A stretch of 64,000 nt of DNA, taken from Gloeopeniophorella convolvens. Taxonomy: Eukaryota; Basidiomycota; Agaricomycetes; Russulales. The position numbers and the translations under genes are program-made. The notes under the pieces are model-generated. The model saw nothing but the letters and a program-made list of their open reading frames with translations, was not told the origin of the DNA and did no database searches. Shown here one piece after another: positions 56,845-64,000 of the stretch (its first letter is position 1; each line of letters begins with the position of its first letter). The stretch spans positions 1 through 64,000 of the forward strand of contig WTXD01000051.1 of assembly GCA_022496205.1 (NCBI GenBank). Direction: 5' to 3'.

Positions 56845-58038
56845 ATGAGCTTCGTTGCGGCGCTCCCCAAGTTGGAGCTCCCCAACGCTCTGTGGCAAGA
56901 GGGTTACTCCCGCTGCCTCGCCTTGGAGTCCTGGGCTGGAAGTCAGCCGCCACAGTCGCTCGGCGCAATACCCTGCATCGTCAGCGCACGGGCTCTTGGC
57001 TATCTCGTTTTGAAGGCACCCGGTGACAATGGACGCAGCTTCATCTGTTCGGAGATGCAGGAGTGTGGGGACGAAACGGCGCTCGTGACCCTGGCAGAGG
57101 GCTACATCAAGAACCTTATCCTACCCTGTACGCAAGTCGTGTGTCTGGCGCACCGTTCTGCTGATCCATGGGATAGTGATGCACGCTGTAGGGCACCCAG
57201 AGGCGCCCGAACAAGACATCGTTATTGCTGAGCTTCAGGGCAACGTTCTGAGGTCTATTTTTGAGGCCATCGAGCCGTTCCAGCCTGGCCCCGGGACAGC
57301 GAAAATCTTAGTGCGTTGCGCGCACTGCAAGTATCGCTAGGGTCCATCTCACATTTGACGTTATCCAGGCTCTCATGCGCGATCACAGCCGTTGCGCCGT
57401 GACAGGTGCGTACGACGAGGACGATCTGGAACGGTTCAATACCCTCCGGCACGCGTTTGCTCTGGAACCCGGTGCCGCAAGTTCTAAGACCCGGGCGGCG
57501 TATATCATCCCCCCTTTCCTCGCCGCTGGGATCGACCCAACCCAGGTAAGTGGATCGAACCGATCCCTGCGAACGCCCTCTCATCGAGAGGGTAAAATTA
57601 GCCCAGCACGATTGTCCGTTCACATGAGATATTGGCGTGTTATGGGGGCATTGATCTCGCGGAGATCGCAGGGGAGCATGTTCACAGCACGCGCAATGTG
57701 CTCACCATGGTCGAGGACGCACGCCGCGCGTTCTACAAGCTTCTGCTTTTTTTTGATGAAACTGTGTGTCATGTGTCTTTTTCACACACACATGATTCAC
57801 TGATACCCTTTCACAGGCAACGCCCGGGCGGTACAAGCTCAACTTGTGGACAGAGATTCATCGACCAGGAGGGAAGAACATACCCGATTACGTCCAATTT
57901 GGGACTACCCCGAGCGAAAAACTTCCGCCGCCGTCGCTTCTTCTACTCCGTCTGCACGCCGCATGTGCGCGCGTCGCCCATATGGCCGGGGTGGGGCAAT
58001 GGCTGAACAACACGGAGCGCCTGGATTTGCACGCATAG
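56845..58038 (+). CDS. HNH-type endonuclease-family protein, copy 3 (degenerate active site)
   Basis: Starts MSFVAALPKLELPNALWQEG. The family N-terminal block ARALGYLVLKAPGDNG, then ETALVTLAEGYIKNLI matches copy 2 (ARVLGHLILEAPTDAG-like). Introns of about 66 bp (GTACGC..CTGTAG) and 58 bp (GTGCGT..ATCCAG) join GHPEAPEQDIVIAELQGNVL and AIEPFQPGPGTAKIL to ALMRDHSRCAVTGAYDEDDL. The core continues TRAAYIIPPFLAAGIDPTQ, EHVHSTRNVLTMVEDARRAF and YKLLLFFDET, and the C-terminus reads YKLNLWTEIHRPGGKNIPDY, LLRLHAACARVAHMAGVGQW and ends ERLDLHA. The first catalytic His is Tyr (AAYIIP) and the second His position is Arg/Ala (DARRAF); only the middle Asn (TRNVL) remains. The exon near 57560-57690 is assigned by frame only. 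A TATA box precedes it. Confidence 0.68.
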
Positions 58039-61000
58039 GCAATGCCAGCACCGTGAAGTTACCCAATCACGCCAACGGAGCTCCGCAACTCGTGGCACAC
58101 TGCCCCACATTACTGTACTGTCTGTTTGTGGCACATCCATATGTTTGGACGTTCTTCTGAGCGCTAGGGATGATTGACATGTAACTTATGAGGGCCACGT
58201 GGAATATACCGTCCCCGACGCACCGACTCCTGACCGGCGAATGTTAGTCCCCCCCTGCCAGCATAGCACGTAGTACCATTTAGGCGGTCAAGCTCCAGAG
58301 CGTCCATTCTACGTCGATGGTCTTTGACCCCTCTCGGCGACCTCGCTGAGTCTGGTCATGCTGCCGCGCCCGCTGCGGAACGGCACGGAGATTTGAATCA
58401 TGCGCCCCTCTCGCGATGCAGGGGTGGCCTAGTTCTTCATCACTGAGACAAATACCTCGTCGACTTATGTCCATTCTGTGTCCGTGGTGGCGAGACAGAG
58501 AACTAGGTGTTATTGTTTTCCCGACGAGTTTAAAATAAGAACTTCAGACAATTGAGTCCTGACCAGGTCTGGGAGTAGTGTTTGCGATGTGCCGTTGCGC
58601 GGCGAAAAATCGCTGCACAGTGAAACAGTCGGCGCGAATTCGAACCAAAGACTCAACTCACCATGTGAGTTTGTGCGGCTTCACGTTTTCTGCTACCGGA
58701 AGGATGTGTCGGCGCTTGAGTGGTATGCGCCCTTCTCTTGTCGGTGACCCCGATAAAGGAGAGTGTGAGCACGAAGTCCGTCTTCGAGTCACAACCCTGG
58801 TAAGGTGAATCGCGACGTGCTCCCTTATCTACAGTTCGTCGGCACAGCGGCCAGCGCTTCAGTGCGACAGCACTCCGGGATGGAGAGTTAACGGGCCACG
58901 TTTTGACCCAAAAACTGCTCGAACTTGAGCGCCTCTTTACCCATCCATCGCTGGCGGATCTGAGATTGGCACTGCGGGGGGTTCTGGACGTTTTCTCGCT
59001 CTCCACATTGGCCGCTGCGATTAGAGAACCCCCGGGGTTATGAGACATCATGGGAGTCACTAACAGCATTCGGAAGGCTTAAGCTCAGTCTGGGAGTCCC
59101 ATGGTTCCAGCGCCATTGACTGCGCTAGACATCGAGTTCTTCATACCAAGGCAGTATGACAGAGGGAGCCTTACACAGAACATCGGGTGCTTGACAATCG
59201 ACCCAAGGTTTAGAAGCTTTCCCCGGTATGTAACATCCGCGAGCAACGTGGCATGGTTGCCGCTCCAGGGGCGCGAATCGAGGTGCGGGGAAGAAACTTC
59301 TCCTTCGAATCCGACCGGAATATCGTCATTCCCATACGCAGCCGCTGGACCTCATAGTTCTAAAGATATTTTGGGAGCGATCAAGCTTCGCGGCTTGCCT
59401 GAGAGTCATCTGCCTCTGGGGGCTCCCTTGTACTGTCAGCAAGGTCCGTCAAGACGAAGAAAGGGGGTGTAGTACAAACACCGTCAATGGTGCAGACTCT
59501 TCACGAAGCAGAAACAGCTGCCCAGGCGCTTTGTCCAGGCTGAATACCAGGAATCCGGAGTCCCTGTCAAGCGCCGTTCCAGATGGAAGATAGTCTCAGA
59601 AAGGAAGGGGTAAGGTGCGTCAACGAGTCGCGGCGCTGAGCAAACCTGGGTGTGTGACGCGTGACGCGCAAGCAGACAGCAGCAGTGCTAGTGAGGATCG
59701 GATGGGGACCTCTCTGTCAAGGTACTGGTGCAATGGGGCGGCTAGATATCCCGTAAATACGACTGTCATATCACGTGTCACAAGTAGAACAAGGATCTGT
59801 GAAAGTGCGTACCAGCGTGTGCTCGTTGTTCCTTTGTTGCCGCCAAGTGCATGCCGGGCGCCGCTTGTGAAATTATGCGCCAGCGGCAATCGTTGCAACC
59901 CGTGCCCAATAAAATTTCAGAGGAAGGTGATGAGTGGGTTCGACAATGCACACCAAGATTCATAAAAAGTGCCGCACTTTTCAATGCTAGTATGAGTTAT
60001 CGGAATGGTGTGCGAATCTGCAATGGAGCGGTGAGAGGAGGCGGTCGTTCATGTCCGCAACTTCCCATATTGGGCGCAACTCGGGCCTCGGAGGCTCTCG
60101 GCTCAGCTCGGCCCGGCCCGGCGCTATCACGTGCCGGTTCGAGGATACCAATTCAGGGACAACGTTCTTTAGAGTCTGCGCTCTCTCTCTCCGCATGTCG
60201 GCATCTTCAGTGGCGTCGCACACTGCCATGACAATCGTGACTGCCAATGCGTCTCAGAGTAGACGTCATGAACTCCCCCGCTACCGCCGAGCGCACTTGG
60301 CAACTACGTTCGAGGCAATACCCCAAATGAAATTGCCTAGATGGAGCGGTCAGACCCATCGAATTAGAAGATTCAACTAGGCAAGTCGCCAACCCTCTAG
60401 GTGGAAACGATCGGATTTCCTACCCTTCATCTTCCCCTGTCTCAGACCTCGAGTGAGACGGACTGGTTCTTGCGAGCATCGCATACAGAACCATATCAAC
60501 TAGTTTCCCCGAGATCATAGTCATGTTATTGGCCACATTGACATCTAGTGGATGCCGTTCGCAGGAAAACGGATTAATTCCTCTGGTGCCTCGGGGGAAA
60601 ACCAGCTCCTCAGAAGATTTAGACGTGATCATTCATGGTCATGCCAGCGGCAGAAGACTAGGCGAGATTACTCGAGAACGTCGACCCAGACCGCATTTCA
60701 GCTCCCATTCCCCGATAGTTCCACCCTCAGGCAGGAGCATAGAAGGCATGAGGTTATCGGCGATTACCTACGGAGGATCAAGGGCAAGGTCCTACCCCTT
60801 TCAGGGTCCCGTGAAATTAGTGCGGTCAATGATTCCGAAAGGAGTCGGGGACACGCTTGTAAGTAAGCCTTCTTGAAACGTATGCGCAGCGGCCTTAAGG
60901 AGGGCGGGATGTTGTTTCGTACTCGGTCTAGCGTGACAAACTTCCGGCGACCAAGGGCGGAGGCACACTGCCGGATCCGGAAGGTCGTGCCAGCCACGAA

Positions 61001-61653
61001 CCTCGTCATTTTATTAGCGCCAACTCAGCATTGGTTGCCAGGTCTGTTTCAATCGCTTTCCATCCGGCATTTCTTGACTGATCCACGGTCGTAGTTATTC
61101 CAACTACCATCAGTTGGTAGAAAGTAGGCCAGTCCTGGCCCTCTGGTCTGAGCTACTTTCGGGCGTTAGTATAACTCTTTGATAACTCTTTGATAACTCA
61201 TACACAGCCGCTCTCCGCCCGCAACGTGATATTTCTCATGTCTGCCATGCTTCTACTACATCAAACGTGGCATATGGTCCCTTGAATTCTTCGGCTATGG
61301 AATTCGGAACGGGGAGAGGACCGCCCTGTCCGCAAGATACTTCTTTCGAGCGCGCTGTGAGCACGCGTTCGTGCCTCGCTGGTCTCGTAACGACTTTTTT
61401 GGAACGCATCGACCCACTTCGTTATGCCTCAAACTGTCTCCCTGGGAAGGCGATCTGTCGGGCTATGGCCAGCGTTGCCCATCATCTGCCTGATCTGGAC
61501 CTGAATGTACTGGAGGCGTGCCGAATCGCCAGCTGATGACCCAGATCTGCGGTCGTGTCATACGTCCTATTTTCGCGGACGCTGGGGAGCTTAAGTACAT
61601 CGCTCTCCGCCCAACAAGTCTCTCCAGCATCTCTCCCATACACGGTGTGGACG
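58039..61653. other. Gene-poor interval with scattered coding-like pieces
   Basis: About 3.6 kb. One stretch, 58835-59043, follows a good acceptor (ATCTACAG) and reads HSGQRFSATALRDGELTGHV, LTQKLLELERLFTHPSLADL and RGVLDVFSLSTLAAAIREPP to a stop, like a last exon, but upstream exons do not join in frame. A second, 59101-59472, is a 123-codon ORF with no motif. The remainder shows frequent stops, and no terminal repeats or transposase motifs were found. Confidence 0.4.
61171..61200. repeat. Short tandem repeat of GATAACTCTTT
   Basis: An 11-bp unit repeated about 2.7 times in the gene-poor interval upstream of the oxidase gene. No function inferred. Confidence 0.6.
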
Positions 61654-64000
61654 ATGCGTTCCACTCCCTTACGACCTACGCTCTTTCATCTAGCAGCTTT
61701 TCTCGCTGCGGTACCGGTATGTACACAATGTTGCCTCGTATCTAGACTTTGCTGACATTTTTTTCTCCATCGCAGTTCGCAACAGCAGACCTCACGCATT
61801 CACAACGTCGAGGCCTCCACCATGCTCACCTCTTCCACCGCCATCACCAAGAACGCGCTACCGTGCCCACCGACCTCCCTGCCAACTGGACCACGCTCGG
61901 ATGCTACACGTGGGTCGCATTCTATCTTAGCAGAACTAGGCCTCGCTGAGCATGCTGCAGCGATAATCCTGGTGCTCGCACTCTCACGTCAGCATCGTTT
62001 GTCGACACGAAGAACATGACTGTAGAGAGTTGCGTCAACTTCTGTAACAACCAAAACTTCATTTTTGCTGGTGTCGAATTTGCCCAGGAGTGTTGTATGT
62101 GCCCGTCTAATCCTCCTCCTCCTACAGGACCTGATTGTATTTTTGCTCCAGACTGTGGGGACCTCATCTCCAATGGTGGGACGAATGCCACGTCCACCGA
62201 CTGTAACACTCCTTGCGTTGGTGATGCTAGCGAAGATTGCGGTGCTGGAGGCCGCCTCAACCTGTACTGGAGCGGCGCCCAACCGCCGCCTCCGCCGATC
62301 ATCGCACCAAGCGACGGATTGTGGATCTCGTTGGGATGCTGGAAGTACGTGGCTCTTCCTTTTTCGTCAAGAAGCGGTCCGCTCACGCTTCTGTGCCTGT
62401 ACCTCCAGCGACAGTGCCGCCGCACGGGTTCTAAGCGTGCCTGCGGCAATTCCTGGTGGTGCTTCGAACAACAGCGTACAGAGCTGCACCGACGTCTGCT
62501 TCAATTCTGGTTATCCTCTGGCCGGCACGGAATTCGCTGATGAATGCTGTACGCCACCTGATGATCTTCGCACGTACTGTGTTGCTAAGGGCAGGTTCAG
62601 ACTGTGGCCTCGCTATCTCCAACGGTGGTGTTCAGGAGCCTGATGGAGACTGCAGCATGGTCTGTGCCGGAAATGCAACGGAGTTCTGTGGCGGCCCTAA
62701 TCGGCTGAATGTGTACAACTACACTGGCACGGACCTTCCTCCAGTCTCCAACCCTGGAGGTGGAGGTGGCGGCGGCGGCAACACTGGAGCGCCCGTGTTC
62801 CCTGTTTTGTCAGGTCTTCCGACAGGATGGGCGTACAACGCCTGCTGGGTGTGAGTTGCTTCCCTTCGTCTCATCTGAGCGGCGTAATGATGAATTTCGC
62901 GCAGTGACAATGCATTCGGCCGCATCTTCAGCACCGAACTTCCGGATAACCAGAATGTGACTGTCGAGGACTGTATCACCTCGTGCGCCAGTCAAAACTT
63001 CACAGTCGCTGGTCTCGAGTTCAGCGTTCAGTGCTGTACGTTACCCTTCATCTCGATGATCTTTTCAGCACTGGCTAATATCGTACACGCGCAGTCTGCG
63101 GGAATGACGTGGTCGAAGGCGCTGTTATTGCGCCCAACGGTGACGCAGACTGCAATATGGGCTGCGGTGGTAATACCACGTGAGTCCCAGTTCTCACGGC
63201 GATAAGAGGCGGTGCTAAGGCCTTCAAATTGGCATCAGTGAGGCGTGCGGCGGCCCGAATCGACTTTCCGTCTATTCATCCACCGGAAATGTCACCGCTT
63301 TCCCGGTTCCCGTTCCTCAGACCACCAACCTTCCCGGCCAGTGGCAGTACTCTGGGTGTCTTGCGTACGCTTTAACCACTACTCCATATCATCGCAACCC
63401 GCTAATACTGTCCATAGTGAACCCGGCGCTGTTCGCGTTTTTCCATACCAGATCTTCTTCACCACCAACAACACGGCTGAGAACTGTCTTGCTCAATGTT
63501 CGGCGTTCGGCTTCCCCGCTGCGGGCATGGAATTCAGTGATGAATGCTGTATGTTATGCGCGCTCATGTGACGTATCGCTGATGCTGAAGGGGCTATGCT
63601 CTAGGGTGCGGTGATGTGGCTGATATCGCAACCAACGGAGGAAAGTCGGCCCCGGAGACGGATTGTACCATGGCTTGCTCCGGTGATCCGTTCCATCTCT
63701 GCGGTGGTGCTGAGCGGCTTCAGCTTTACCTTTGGAACGGCACCCTGAACAACTGGCATACTCCGTCGAACATCGGCCGCTATGAGGTATGCATTCCCGT
63801 TCCTGACACGCGCTCAATGCTGAATACGGGATAGTACCTCACCCCCGGCCTCGTGCCTCCGCTGCTTGCCACTGTTGGCATCAACGGTAAAGTTTCCTTC
63901 CTCGAGAAGGGTGGCACATCCGAGTTCCAAAACTCTACCGGCGCGTACGAACTCGACTTGTCTCTCGTTGGCGACTTCTCCAAGGCCTGGCGCGAGATGC
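61654..64000 (+). CDS. WSC-domain copper radical oxidase (glyoxal-oxidase type), 3' truncated by window
   Basis: Start MRSTPLRPTLFHLAAFLAAV gives a signal peptide; an intron (GTATGT..TCGCAG) joins it to PFATADLTHSQRRGLHHAH. Four WSC modules follow, each Cys-rich. The first is WTTLGCYTDNPGARTLTSAS, MTVESCVNFCNNQNFIFAGV, EFAQECC..CNTPCVGDASEDCGAG. The second has SCTDVCFNSGYPLAGTEFAD and CSMVCAGNATEFCGGPNRLN. The third has GWAYNACWVDN, CITSCASQNFTVAGLEF and CNMGCGGNTTEACGGPNRL. The fourth has CLAQCSAFGFPAAGMEFSDE and CTMACSGDPFHLCGGAERL. The sequence then enters an oxidase-like domain, VPPLLATVGINGKVSFLEKG then NSTGAYELDLSLVGDFSKAW, as in basidiomycete WSC-type copper radical oxidases. Those make H2O2 extracellularly for lignin-degrading peroxidases. 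The copper ligands lie beyond the window. Intron borders between modules are approximate. Confidence 0.82.

Overview
The window is nuclear DNA of a filamentous basidiomycete, most likely an agaricomycete wood or litter decayer. The evidence is many introns of about 50 bp with GT..AG ends, GC-rich coding DNA, TATA boxes about 60-130 bp before start codons, and lineage-typical proteins: a WSC-domain copper radical oxidase, a GH13_32-type alpha-amylase with CBM20, F-box/LRR proteins, a WOPR regulator and basidiomycete HNH-family proteins. No virus, CRISPR array, rRNA or intact transposon was recognised. The genus cannot be decided by eye.

Layout. 0-5 kb: 3' end of the checkpoint gene mad1 (+), a 2-Cys peroxiredoxin (-) and an F-box-like protein (-). 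6.4-9.7 kb: a tiny Cys-rich secreted protein (+) and a 16-exon secreted alpha-amylase (-). 10.6-14.5 kb: a tandem pair of OMA1-like mitochondrial metallopeptidases (+). 15.5-18.7 kb: a single-pass proline-rich membrane protein (+) and an F-box/LRR protein (-). 18.7-20.6 kb: a decayed partial duplication, a small acidic ORF split by a one-base shift, and an HNH-type gene with noncanonical or broken junctions. 20.8-26.5 kb: RAD10/ERCC1 (-) and a WDR48-like WD40 protein (+) in head-to-head arrangement. 26.9-30 kb: a CipC-like small protein with a Gly/Tyr/Pro/Gln tail (+) and an MFS transporter (-). 30-39 kb: a gene-poor interval holding a second HNH-family gene, a coding-like fragment and one tRNA-Glu(UUC). 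39-48 kb: a membrane-anchored GH16 protein (-), two unknown proteins (-) and a large multi-pass GT2 glycosyltransferase (+). 48.5-56 kb: a SAC3/GANP mRNA-export protein with an internal FG-repeat block (+) and a Gti1/Pac2 (WOPR) transcription regulator (+). 56.8-58 kb: a third HNH-family gene (+). 58-61.6 kb: gene-poor. 61.65 kb to the end: a WSC-domain copper radical oxidase running off the window.

How genes may work together. RAD10 and WDR48 both belong to DNA-damage repair and share a very short intergenic region. The GH16 and GT2 proteins are both probable cell-wall polysaccharide enzymes less than 5 kb apart. The secreted amylase, the small Cys-rich protein and the WSC-oxidase are the extracellular nutrition and lignocellulose part. 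The three HNH-family genes show stepwise loss of catalytic histidines, which makes them the most unusual set here. Exon boundaries were worked out by hand from reading frame, splice signals and family knowledge; where this was not possible the entry says so.
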